Positions 52,444 to 60,461 of a stretch of 64,000 bases of DNA are shown here, in pieces (the stretch's first letter is position 1; every line of letters begins with the position of its first letter). A program made the translations under genes and the position numbers. Below the pieces are notes generated by a model. The model had not been told where the DNA came from and did no database searches. It saw only the letters and a list, made by a program, of their open reading frames with translations. The stretch covers positions 109,865-173,864 of the forward strand of contig NZ_JAPZVR010000009.1 in the NCBI RefSeq assembly GCF_027622855.1, in the 5' to 3' direction. This DNA comes from Glycomyces algeriensis. GTDB lineage: Bacteria > Actinomycetota > Actinomycetes > Mycobacteriales > Micromonosporaceae.

Positions 52444-54645
52444 ATGAACGAGCCCGTATCCGGCATCGCCACGCCGCAGTCCCGCCCCGTGCCGGTCCGG
52501 TCCTCGCCCAGTACCGGCGCGCCCGAGACCGGCGAGCCGATCCTGGTCCTGCGCGGCGGCGGCGTCGCGGTCGTCGTGCACCTCCCTGACGACGGCCTCC
52601 CCGAAGTCCTCCACTGGGGCCGGGACCTGGGCGAACTCACCGGCGCCGACCTCGCCGGGCTGCGGTCGGCCCGTGCCCGGCCGGTCTCGCCGAGCGCGCT
52701 GGACGACCCCTGGCCGCTCACGCTGCTGCCCGGCGAGCACGACGGCTGGGAAGGCCGCCCCGGCTTCGCGGCCCACCGCGCCGGCCGCATCGAGCACCCC
52801 CGGTGGACGGTCGCCGAAGCCGCCGCGAAGCCCGAGAGCCTCCAGGTGCGCGCGGTGGCCGAGGGCCTCGCGCTCGACATCGAACTCGTCCTCGACGACG
52901 CCGGCGTCCTGCGCCTGCACCATGAACTCCAGAACACCGCTGCCGGACCGCTCGCGCTCACCGGCCTGGAAACCGTGCTCCCCGTAGGCGACCGCGCCGG
53001 TGAGGTCCTCGACTTCACCGGCCGCTGGACCCGCGAACGCGCCCCGCAGCGGCGCCCGCTCGCGCAGGGCAGCCACGTGCGCGAGACGCGCCGCGGCCGC
53101 ACGGGCCACGACGCCCCGTTCGTGCTCGCCCTCGGCACCCCCGGATTCTCAACGTCCACTGGGGAGGTCTGGGCGGTGCACCTCGCGTGGAGCGGCGACG
53201 CCGTCTACCGGCACGACGCGCTCCCGGAGGCCAAGCCGCTCATCGGGGCCGGGCCGCTCCTGCGCGCCGGTGAGATCGAGCTCGCGCCCGGGGAGTCGTT
53301 CCGCACGCCGGCAGGGGTGTTCGTCTGGAGCGACACCGGCACGGACGGCCTCGGCGCCCGCCTCCACCGCTCGCTGCGGTCCCGTGCGGCGCACCCGCGC
53401 ACGCCGCGTCCGGTCGTGCTGAACACCTGGGAGGCGGTCTACTTCCAGCACGACCTCGGCCGGCTCGCGTCGCTCGCCGACACGGCCGCGTCCATCGGCG
53501 TCGAGCGGTTCGTGCTCGACGACGGCTGGTTCAAGGGCCGCCGCGACGACTCCGCGGGCCTGGGCGACTGGACCGTCGACACCGGGGTCTGGCCCGAAGG
53601 GCTGCACCCGATCGCAGACAAGGTCCGCTCCCTCGGCATGCAGTTCGGGCTGTGGTTCGAGCCCGAGATGGTCAACCCCGACTCCGACCTCGCCCGCGCC
53701 CATCCCGAATGGCTGCTGCAGCCGCTGGACGCGGGCATCCGGACCTGGCGCGGCCAGTACGTGCTCAACGTGGCCCACCCGGACGCGTTCGACTACCTCC
53801 TGGACGCGATCGGCGCGCTCGTCGCCGAATACCGACTCGACTACATCAAGTGGGACCAGAACCGGGACCTGATCGAGGCCGTGCACGACGGCCGGGCGAA
53901 CGTCCACCGCCACACCGAGGCCGTGTACCGCCTGCTCGACCGCCTGAGGGCCGATCACCCCGGGCTCGAGATCGAGTCCTGCGCTTCGGGCGGCGCCCGC
54001 ATCGACCTGGGCGTGCTCGAACGCACCGACCGGGTGTGGGCCTCGGACACGAACGACCCGATCGAGCGCCTCGCGATCCAGCGCTGGACCGAGCTGCTCC
54101 TCCCGCTCGAGCTCATCGGCTCCCACATCGGACCGCCGGTCGCCCACACCACCCACCGCGCCGCGAGCCTGGACTTCCGGATCGCGACCGCGCTCTTCGG
54201 GCACGCCGGCATCGAATGGGACATCACCTCCTGCACCCCAAGCGAACTTGAACAACTGCGAGCAGGCATCAACGCCTACCGCCGCCTCCGGGGCCTGCTG
54301 CACACCGGGACGCTCACCCACTCCGAGACGGGCGACGACGGCGCGACCGCGACCGCGGTGACCAATGAGGACCGGAGCTGTGCGGTCGTCAGGCTCGCCC
54401 GGCACGCCACCGCGAGCCGCGCGCTCGCACCGATGCTCCGCGTCCCCGGACTCGACCCAAACGGACGCTATCGCGTTGCGCCCGTTGAGGAACTGACCGT
54501 CCCGCGCGGTCTGGACGACTCGCCGCCGCCGTGGCTCGCGACGGGGCTGGTCCTGCCCGGCTCGGTGCTCGCCGAGGTCGGCGTCCAGCCGCCGCTGCTC
54601 GCGCCAGGTGAAGCGCTCGTCCTCGAACTCACCCGCGACGCCTGA
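52444..54645 (+). CDS. Alpha-galactosidase, GH36 family
   Basis: 733 residues from ATG 52444. An N-terminal beta-supersandwich (~1-300) precedes the TIM barrel: NTWEAVYFQHD, FVLDDGWFKGRR, QFGLWFEPEMVNPDSDL, YIKWDQNRD with nucleophile D471, ESCASGGARIDLG, then WASDTNDPIERL, whose Asp (about 535) fits the acid/base position. A C-terminal beta domain ends the protein. There is no signal peptide, so it acts in the cytoplasm on imported alpha-galactosides. The promoter carries the shared ROK-regulon element. Confidence 0.92.
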   Translation: MNEPVSGIATPQSRPVPVRSSPSTGAPETGEPILVLRGGGVAVVVHLPDDGLPEVLHWGRDLGELTGADLAGLRSARARPVSPSALDDPWPLTLLPGEHDGWEGRPGFAAHRAGRIEHPRWTVAEAAAKPESLQVRAVAEGLALDIELVLDDAGVLRLHHELQNTAAGPLALTGLETVLPVGDRAGEVLDFTGRWTRERAPQRRPLAQGSHVRETRRGRTGHDAPFVLALGTPGFSTSTGEVWAVHLAWSGDAVYRHDALPEAKPLIGAGPLLRAGEIELAPGESFRTPAGVFVWSDTGTDGLGARLHRSLRSRAAHPRTPRPVVLNTWEAVYFQHDLGRLASLADTAASIGVERFVLDDGWFKGRRDDSAGLGDWTVDTGVWPEGLHPIADKVRSLGMQFGLWFEPEMVNPDSDLARAHPEWLLQPLDAGIRTWRGQYVLNVAHPDAFDYLLDAIGALVAEYRLDYIKWDQNRDLIEAVHDGRANVHRHTEAVYRLLDRLRADHPGLEIESCASGGARIDLGVLERTDRVWASDTNDPIERLAIQRWTELLLPLELIGSHIGPPVAHTTHRAASLDFRIATALFGHAGIEWDITSCTPSELEQLRAGINAYRRLRGLLHTGTLTHSETGDDGATATAVTNEDRSCAVVRLARHATASRALAPMLRVPGLDPNGRYRVAPVEELTVPRGLDDSPPPWLATGLVLPGSVLAEVGVQPPLLAPGEALVLELTRDA

Positions 54646-54652
54646 ACACGGG

Positions 54653-54689
54653 AAGAGGCCCTGCCGGGACCGACCCGGCAGGGCCTCTT
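54653..54689. terminator. Bidirectional terminator
   Basis: A perfect 16-bp stem (54653-54668 with 54674-54689) around ACCGA, starting 8 bp after the GH36 stop and ending 17 bp before the stop of the converging mannanase gene. Confidence 0.9.
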
Positions 54690-54705
54690 GCCTTGTGCGC
54701 CTAGG

Positions 54706-56073
54706 TCAGGCGGCGGCGCAGGTCACCTGCGCCGCATTGCTCGGGCCGGTGCCGATGAACCCGAAGACGCCGCGGGTCTGTCCCGCCGAGACCGTGGCGT
54801 TCCAGCCGACGTCGGAGGCCGTCACGGTCTTCCCCGCCTGGGCGAGGTCGGCGTTCCAGTGCGACGAGACCGTCTGGGAGCCGGGCCAGGTCCAGGTGAG
54901 CGTCCAGCCGTCGACCGCGCCGCTGTCGGCGGTGATGCTGACGTTGCCCTGCCAGCCCGAACCCCAGTCGCTCACGACCTCGATCTTCGCGGTGCAGTCG
55001 CCTCCGGCCGGAGTGCTCGGGTCCTCGGAGGTCGGCTCCTGCGACGTGGTCGGCTCGGTGCCGCCGTCGAAGACGGTGGCCCGCTCGGAGGTGGCCCCGA
55101 TGCCGTTGACGCCGTGGAAGACCCGCTCGCCCCACGGGCGCATCTGGGTCGGGTCGAAGCCGATCACCTGGTCGTGGTCGATGGCGCTGTTGCCGCTCCA
55201 GGACCACGCGATCCAGCCGATGCCGCGCTCCTGCGCCTCCTCCTCGATCGTCACCGGGGTGTCCGCGCCGAATTCGCCGACGATCAGCGGCAGGTTCTTC
55301 TCCTCGAACGCGTCGAAGTAGTCGATGACGGTCTGGCCTGCGGCGTACACGCTGTACATGTGGACCGAGAAGACGGTGTTGCTGAGGACGTCAGCGTCGA
55401 AGATGCGCTGGGCGGCATCGCCGTCGCGCATGGTGTTGGTCCAGTCCTGGCCCCAGTTCGGGGCGTCGACCACGAGGGTGTGCTCGAAGCCGATCTGGCG
55501 CATGCGCTGCACGGCGGCGGTGGTGGCCGGCTCCCAGCCGGCGACGTTGTCGTTGCCCCAGGCCTCGTTGCCGATGTTGATGAGGATGTACTCCTCCTCG
55601 CCGACGAGGACGTCCTTGATGGACTCCCAGTAGTCGACGGCCTGGTCGAGCGTGGCGGCGTTGGGGGCGTACTGGTCGCCGTAGCCGGTGGTGTCGTGGA
55701 CTTCGAGGACGCAGACGACCTTGTTGGCCTTGCACTCCTCGATGAGGTCCGCGACGGCGGCGGCGGGGCTGGGGCCCCACTGCTGGCCGGAGCCGAGCAC
55801 GACGCGGACCGTGTTGGCGCCGAGTGCGCTCATGTCCGAGATCGCCTCGGTCTCGCCCTGGTACCACTCGTGGGGGTGGGTGGAGCCGCGCATGACGAAG
55901 ACGTTCCCGTTGGCGTCCACCAGGTCGTTGCCGACGACGTGGAAACCGGAGGTCTGGGCCTGGGCGGCGGGGAGGAAGAACGCGGCGGCGGCTGCCGTGG
56001 CCGCGGCGGTGAGCACCGTGAGGAGCACTCGGCGAAGCGAACGCCGCCTGCCGGGCGCGGGTGTCGCTGACAT
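54706..56073 (-). CDS. Secreted GH5 (subfamily 8-like) endo-beta-mannanase with CBM2
   Basis: 455 residues. A Sec-type signal ends near AQA (residue 39). The catalytic domain (~42-340) closely matches bacterial GH5_8 mannanases: GFHVVGNDLVDANGNVFVMR, STHPHEWY, acid/base E170 in NIGNEAWGN and nucleophile E267 in IVGEFGA. A Thr/Ser/Pro linker (TEPTTSQEPTSEDPSTPAGG) leads to a CBM2 cellulose-binding module (~353-455) with the usual terminal cysteines and exposed Trp residues. It cuts beta-mannan backbones outside the cell. Its promoter does not carry the 18-bp ROK-regulon element. Confidence 0.88.
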   Translation of the reverse strand: MSATPAPGRRRSLRRVLLTVLTAAATAAAAAFFLPAAQAQTSGFHVVGNDLVDANGNVFVMRGSTHPHEWYQGETEAISDMSALGANTVRVVLGSGQQWGPSPAAAVADLIEECKANKVVCVLEVHDTTGYGDQYAPNAATLDQAVDYWESIKDVLVGEEEYILINIGNEAWGNDNVAGWEPATTAAVQRMRQIGFEHTLVVDAPNWGQDWTNTMRDGDAAQRIFDADVLSNTVFSVHMYSVYAAGQTVIDYFDAFEEKNLPLIVGEFGADTPVTIEEEAQERGIGWIAWSWSGNSAIDHDQVIGFDPTQMRPWGERVFHGVNGIGATSERATVFDGGTEPTTSQEPTSEDPSTPAGGDCTAKIEVVSDWGSGWQGNVSITADSGAVDGWTLTWTWPGSQTVSSHWNADLAQAGKTVTASDVGWNATVSAGQTRGVFGFIGTGPSNAAQVTCAAA

Positions 56074-56368
56074 GGTGGAACCTCTCTGCAGTCGATCGCC
56101 GTCGGAGGTCGGGCGTGCCGGGGCGATCGCGATTGATCACTGACCCGACCTCGGGATAGCTAAACATAAATGCCTCGATGAGTCAATCATCTATGTTCAA
56201 GTCAGAAACAAAACGAATGCGGCTGTCGCGGCCGTGTTTGGAACTAACCTGGCCTAATGCGCGAGTGCCTGCAGGCCGGTTTGTTCCATCCCAAGGACGG
56301 ACGCGACACGAGTCATCGGAAATAGGACGAGTTGCTCGCCACTGGAAACCAAGGCGACCATATGTTGG
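56074..56368. other. Divergent regulatory region between mannanase and GH59 genes
   Basis: A 290-bp stretch, AT-richer than the average of the window, with no gene. On the minus strand TTGACT (complement of 56181-56186), inside the perfect inverted pair GATGA/TCATC, is a likely -35 for the mannanase. An inverted repeat GAGGTCGGG/CCCGACCTC (56105-56113 and 56144-56152) lies in its leader. Confidence 0.5.
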
Positions 56369-56406
56369 TTTCATCCATTGACAAAGCGGAGCATCGTTCG
56401 TATCGT
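56369..56406 (+). promoter_or_regulatory. Promoter and shared operator of the GH59 gene
   Basis: TTTCATCCATTGACAAAG (56369-56386) includes -35 TTGACA (56378-56383), with -10 TATCGT at 56401-56406 and a 17-bp spacer, the third copy of the shared element. Confidence 0.85.
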
Positions 56407-56465
56407 TCTTCGCGGCGGGTGCCGGCGTGCCGTTCCCGCAGTGCAGTACGAATTGAGGAGCAGCG

Positions 56466-58505
56466 ATGAGCAGTGAAGCCGAGCCCCGAGTGATCGAGCT
56501 GCGATCCGGGCCGCGCGACCGGCGGTTCGACGGCATCGGGGCGGTGAACGGCGGCGGGGCGACCTCGGCGCTGTTCAAGGACTACCCGGAGCCGCAACGC
56601 AGCCAGATCCTGGACCTGGTGTTCGCGCCACGGTTCGGGGCGTCGGTGAGCGCGATGCTGGTCGAGGTCCCCGGCGACGGCAACTCGACCCAGGGCTCGA
56701 TGCCCAGCCACATGCACACCCCGGACGACCTCGGCACGCACCGCGGCTACACGTGGTGGGTCATGCGGGAGGCCAAGCGGCGCAACCCGGACCTGAGCCT
56801 CGACGCCGTCGCGTGGAGCGCGCCGGGCTGGGTCGGAGACGGCGAGTACTGGTCGCAGGACATGGCCGACTACTACGTCTCCTGGGTGCAGATCCTGCGC
56901 GAGGTGCACGGCCTCGAGCTCGACGCCATCGGGTGCCGCAACGAGAAGGGCGTGAGCATCCCGTTCGCCAAGCAGCTCAAGGCCTCCCTCGAGAAGGCCG
57001 GGTTCGGGTCGATCGCCTTGCACGCCTTCGACAACTGGACGCCCGACAAGTTCGACTTCATCGAGGACCTGAAGCGGGACCCCGAAGCGGCCCAGGCCAT
57101 CGACGTCCTCGGCGGCCACGTGATGTACGGCGGCGAGGGCTCCGGCTCCAGCCCGGAGGTGCGCGCGTGGGCCGAGGAGACCGGCAAGCCGATCTGGAAC
57201 ACCGAGGACCACGTCTACCGCCCCGGTTTCGACTGCCTCATCGGCATCGTCGAGTGCTTCAACGAGAACTACCTGCTCCACGGGGCCACGAAGGTGGTGC
57301 TCTGGTACGACATCGCCGGAGTCTACCCGGTCGAGCCGTACCCCGAGGAGCCGGCGATGGTCGTCGCCCGCGAGCCCTGGAGCGGCCACTACGCCGTGCG
57401 CGAGGCGCTCTGGGGTTACGCCCACTATGGACAGTTCACGGAGCTCGGCTGGACCTACCTGCACGACGCCTCCACGGTCCTGGAGGGCGGCGGCACGGTC
57501 GTCGCCCTCCGCTCCGAGACGGGGGACTTCAGCCTCATCGCCGAGACCAAGGACGCCACCGGTCCCCAGCGCCTGCGGTTGCGCATCGGCGACGGCCTCG
57601 CCAATACGCCGATCACGGTGTGGCGCAGCACCGCCGAGGAGCAGTTCGTCCACATCGGCGTCATTGCGCCCGTCGACGGCGAGTTCGAGGTCGAGTTCGC
57701 TCCCGACGCCGTGTACTCGCTGTCCACGACCACCGGGCAGCGGAAGGGCGGCTTCGACGACGTGCCCGAGAGCCGGCCGTTCCCCTTCCCGTACCGCGAC
57801 ACCTTCGACGGCTACGGGGACGCGGCCGCCCGCGGGTTCCTGCCGCGCTACACCGCCGACATCGCCGGCGCCTTCGAACTGGCGCCCGACCCCGACGGCC
57901 AGGGCACCCTCCTGCGCCAGGCCGTGCCGCAGGCGCCGCACTCCTGGTCGCCGGACTGGCTGCCGTACACCGTGATCGGCGACGAGGCCTGGGACGACTA
58001 CGAGGTCGGCGTGCGGGTGCGGCTCGAAGCGGGCGAGACCGCGGCCGTCATGGGCCGCGTCAACCACGTCGGCACCGGGTACGGGTTCGTCCCCAAGTGC
58101 TACCTGTTCGAGCTGAACGCTGACGGCACCTTCCGGCTCCTCAGCGTCAACGGCAAGGAGGACAAGGCCGAGCTCGTGGGCGACGCCGAGCAGCAGGCCA
58201 TCATCGCCGCCGCGAACGATCGCGACCCCGGCGGCACCCGCGTGCTCGCCGCCGCCTCGATCACCGCACCGGCCGGGCAATGGCGCCACTTGACGCTGCG
58301 CTTCGAAGGCGGCCGCATCACCGGCCTCGTGGACGGCGAACCCGTCCTGACCGCCGACGACGCCACCCACGCGCGCGGCATGGCGGGCCTGCTCGCGGGC
58401 GCCGACAACGCCTACAGCACCGCGAGTTTCGCGGACCTGGTCGTCAAGGCCACCGGGACCGCCGATCCCGAGCCGTTCACCGATGCGGCGGCGCCCCTGT
58501 ACTAG
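56466..58505 (+). CDS. GH59-family glycosidase (galactocerebrosidase homologue), intracellular
   Basis: 679 residues from ATG 56466 (GAGGAG upstream). The N-terminus FDGIGAVNGGGATSALFKDY then PEPQRSQILDLVFAPRFGAS matches human galactocerebrosidase almost block for block. Acid/base Glu is E160 (RNEKGV) and the nucleophile is E247 (IWNTEDHVY). After the TIM barrel come a beta-sandwich (about 300-430) and a C-terminal lectin-like domain (YEVGVRVRLEAGETAAVMGR), so the full GALC architecture is kept. There is no signal peptide, unlike the lysosomal enzyme. It should remove beta-galactose from a small aglycone or sugar. It ends in a CTAG shared with the opposing gene. Confidence 0.9.
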   Translation: MSSEAEPRVIELRSGPRDRRFDGIGAVNGGGATSALFKDYPEPQRSQILDLVFAPRFGASVSAMLVEVPGDGNSTQGSMPSHMHTPDDLGTHRGYTWWVMREAKRRNPDLSLDAVAWSAPGWVGDGEYWSQDMADYYVSWVQILREVHGLELDAIGCRNEKGVSIPFAKQLKASLEKAGFGSIALHAFDNWTPDKFDFIEDLKRDPEAAQAIDVLGGHVMYGGEGSGSSPEVRAWAEETGKPIWNTEDHVYRPGFDCLIGIVECFNENYLLHGATKVVLWYDIAGVYPVEPYPEEPAMVVAREPWSGHYAVREALWGYAHYGQFTELGWTYLHDASTVLEGGGTVVALRSETGDFSLIAETKDATGPQRLRLRIGDGLANTPITVWRSTAEEQFVHIGVIAPVDGEFEVEFAPDAVYSLSTTTGQRKGGFDDVPESRPFPFPYRDTFDGYGDAAARGFLPRYTADIAGAFELAPDPDGQGTLLRQAVPQAPHSWSPDWLPYTVIGDEAWDDYEVGVRVRLEAGETAAVMGRVNHVGTGYGFVPKCYLFELNADGTFRLLSVNGKEDKAELVGDAEQQAIIAAANDRDPGGTRVLAAASITAPAGQWRHLTLRFEGGRITGLVDGEPVLTADDATHARGMAGLLAGADNAYSTASFADLVVKATGTADPEPFTDAAAPLY

Positions 58506-59704
58506 GGCTTCGGCCCCGCCACGGCGAGGGCCGGGATGAGTGCGGCCGCGACCGCGCCCGCCATCGCGAGCGCGACGTAGCCGCCGTGCGCGACGAGCGG
58601 TCCGCACGCGAGGCCGCCGATCGCCGCGGCCACGCCCATCCCGACCTCGCCGAGGCCTTCGCGGGCGGCGCGCACCTCACGGGGCACCGCGGCGGTCAGC
58701 ATCGCGCTGCCCGAGACCAGGCCGAGGTTCCATCCGATCCCCAAGGCCGCCATGGCGATGCCGAGCATCCAGTGCGAGGCGGTGGCCGCGGCGAACGCGC
58801 ACGCCGCGGCCATCACGCATCCGGCGAGGACTGCGGTGCCGGTCGCACCGATGCGCTGCACGAGCCCGGCGCTCAGCGCCGAGGGCGCGAACATGCCGAT
58901 GATGTGCACGCTGATGACGAGGCCGATGAGTCCGAGTCCGCGCTCGCCGTGGTGGCTCATCTGCACCGGCGCCATGGTCATCACCGCCACCATGACCAGA
59001 TTGGACAGTGCGAGGACGGCCAGTCCCGGCCGCGCCGAAGGCAGCCGTCCCGGCCGGACCGCCGGTGCCTCGGCCTCCGGCGTCGGGGCGTCGCGCAGCC
59101 CCAGGTGCAGCATCGCCATGGTGATCGCGAAGGCCAACGCGCCGAACAGGAACGGCCCGGTGAGGCCGGGCAGCCCGAAGCGCTCGGCCATGATGCTCGT
59201 GGGCGCGAGGAGGTTCGGTCCGGCGACCGCGCCGACCGTGGTCGCGGTCAACACTGACGCCATCGCCTTGGGTCTCGATGCCTCCGATACCTGTTCGGCT
59301 GCGGCGTACCGGATGAGCATGACCACCGCGGTGCCCGCGCCCAGGAGTGCGCAGCCGCCGAGGACGAGCGCGAGCGAGGCGAGCAGTGCTCCGGCGACGA
59401 CGACGATCGCGCCCGCGGTCGCGGCGGCGGCACCTGCGGCGAGGGTGCGGCGGCGTCCGAGCGGGACCGCCAGGCGGGACGCGATCGCCGCCGCCGCAGC
59501 GGATCCGGCCACGAGCACGGTCTGCGGCAGGCCCGCCGCCGACGCCGAGTCGGTCATCTCGTAGGCGAGCAGCGAGCCGGCCGCGCCCGTCAGCGCCTGC
59601 GCGAAGCCGCCCAGGACGCAGGCCGCCTGCAGCACCCGCATCGCAGGCCGCGAGCTCGCGCGCGCGGGTTCGCCAAGGGCCGCGGCAGTACCGTGAATCT
59701 CCAT
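58502..59704 (-). CDS. MFS transporter
   Basis: 400 residues, 12 predicted helices, with the loop motif LAVPLGRRRTLAAGAAA after helix 2 and a charged central loop (TPEAEAPAVRPGRLPSARPG). It resembles drug-efflux MFS of the DHA1/EmrD type. Its stop overlaps the GH59 stop within a single CTAG. It is divergent from the Lrp-type regulator gene at 59794, which probably controls it. Substrate unknown. Confidence 0.8.
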   Translation of the reverse strand: MEIHGTAAALGEPARASSRPAMRVLQAACVLGGFAQALTGAAGSLLAYEMTDSASAAGLPQTVLVAGSAAAAAIASRLAVPLGRRRTLAAGAAAATAGAIVVVAGALLASLALVLGGCALLGAGTAVVMLIRYAAAEQVSEASRPKAMASVLTATTVGAVAGPNLLAPTSIMAERFGLPGLTGPFLFGALAFAITMAMLHLGLRDAPTPEAEAPAVRPGRLPSARPGLAVLALSNLVMVAVMTMAPVQMSHHGERGLGLIGLVISVHIIGMFAPSALSAGLVQRIGATGTAVLAGCVMAAACAFAAATASHWMLGIAMAALGIGWNLGLVSGSAMLTAAVPREVRAAREGLGEVGMGVAAAIGGLACGPLVAHGGYVALAMAGAVAAALIPALAVAGPKP

Positions 59705-59793
59705 GCGCCGAGGTTAGAAGCTCGCGGGGCCGATTTGAATGGCCGACGAAACGGTCTGCGGCCCTTCGGGTTAGCGAACGAAAGGCAGATTCG

Positions 59794-60303
59794 ATGCACA
59801 CCTCTCGATCATCGGAGCCCGATGACGTGGACTGGAAGATCCTCGCGGAACTGCAGGCGGACGCCCGCTTGTCGTTCAACGAGCTGAGCCGCCGCGTGCA
59901 CCTCTCGGCCCCGGCCGTGGCCGAGCGGGTGCGCCGGCTCGAGGAGTCCGGCGTCATCGCCGGGTACGCGGCGCGGGTGGCGCCCGCGAAGGCCGGGCAG
60001 CCGATGCTGGCGTTCATCCAGTTGCGCTGCAAGCTCCACCGCTGCCTGCTCAAGACCACCAGCGCCGAGGACTTCCCGGAGATCACCGAGATCCACAAGC
60101 TCAGCGGCGAGCACTGCACGATGCTCAAGGTCCGCGCCGCGTCCCTGGCCCACCTGGAAGGGCTCATCGAGCAGCTCGGGGAGCTCGGCGAGATGCGCAC
60201 GCACATCGTGCTCTCGACCCAGTACGAGGACCGGCCGGTCGGGCCGGTGGCCCCGGACCGGGACGTCAGCGATTCGGACGGCTGGTCGCGCACCGGCCGG
60301 TGA
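59794..60303 (+). CDS. Lrp/AsnC-family transcriptional regulator
   Basis: 169 residues from ATG 59794 (AAAGG upstream). It has the AsnC helix-turn-helix, VDWKILAELQADARLSFNEL then SRRVHLSAPAVAERVRRLEE, and the C-terminal RAM domain with IQLRCKLHRC and HCTMLKVRAASLAHLEGLIE. The C-terminal tail is Asp/Arg-rich. Divergent from the MFS gene (89 bp apart), its likely target. Confidence 0.9.
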   Translation: MHTSRSSEPDDVDWKILAELQADARLSFNELSRRVHLSAPAVAERVRRLEESGVIAGYAARVAPAKAGQPMLAFIQLRCKLHRCLLKTTSAEDFPEITEIHKLSGEHCTMLKVRAASLAHLEGLIEQLGELGEMRTHIVLSTQYEDRPVGPVAPDRDVSDSDGWSRTGR

Positions 60304-60363
60304 CGCCGGCCGCGCCCGTGCCCGGGGGGTCACGGACGCGGTCTGGCCTTGGAAAAAAGTTTC

Positions 60364-60416
60364 TGCAATCGGTTGCACGGTAGGCCTTGACCCCGGGAAA
60401 GGGCTTTCCCTACACT
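60364..60416 (+). promoter_or_regulatory. Pectate lyase promoter with two LacI-type operator candidates
   Basis: -35 TTGACC (60387-60392) and -10 TACACT (60411-60416) have an 18-bp spacer. The inverted repeat GGGAAAG-GG-CTTTCCC (60395-60410) fills the spacer, and a second perfect palindrome TGCAA-TCGG-TTGCA (60364-60377) lies upstream. Both resemble operators of LacI-family carbohydrate repressors. Confidence 0.65.
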
Positions 60417-60461
60417 CATTGACATATATCGATCTATCTTCGACGAAGGAGAACCCCCCTG

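Noticed and set aside
56178-56187. A fourth copy of the ROK-regulon element before the mannanase gene
   Set aside because: Only the -35 part (ATTGAC) matches; the upstream TTTCRTC and downstream AAAG blocks are missing.
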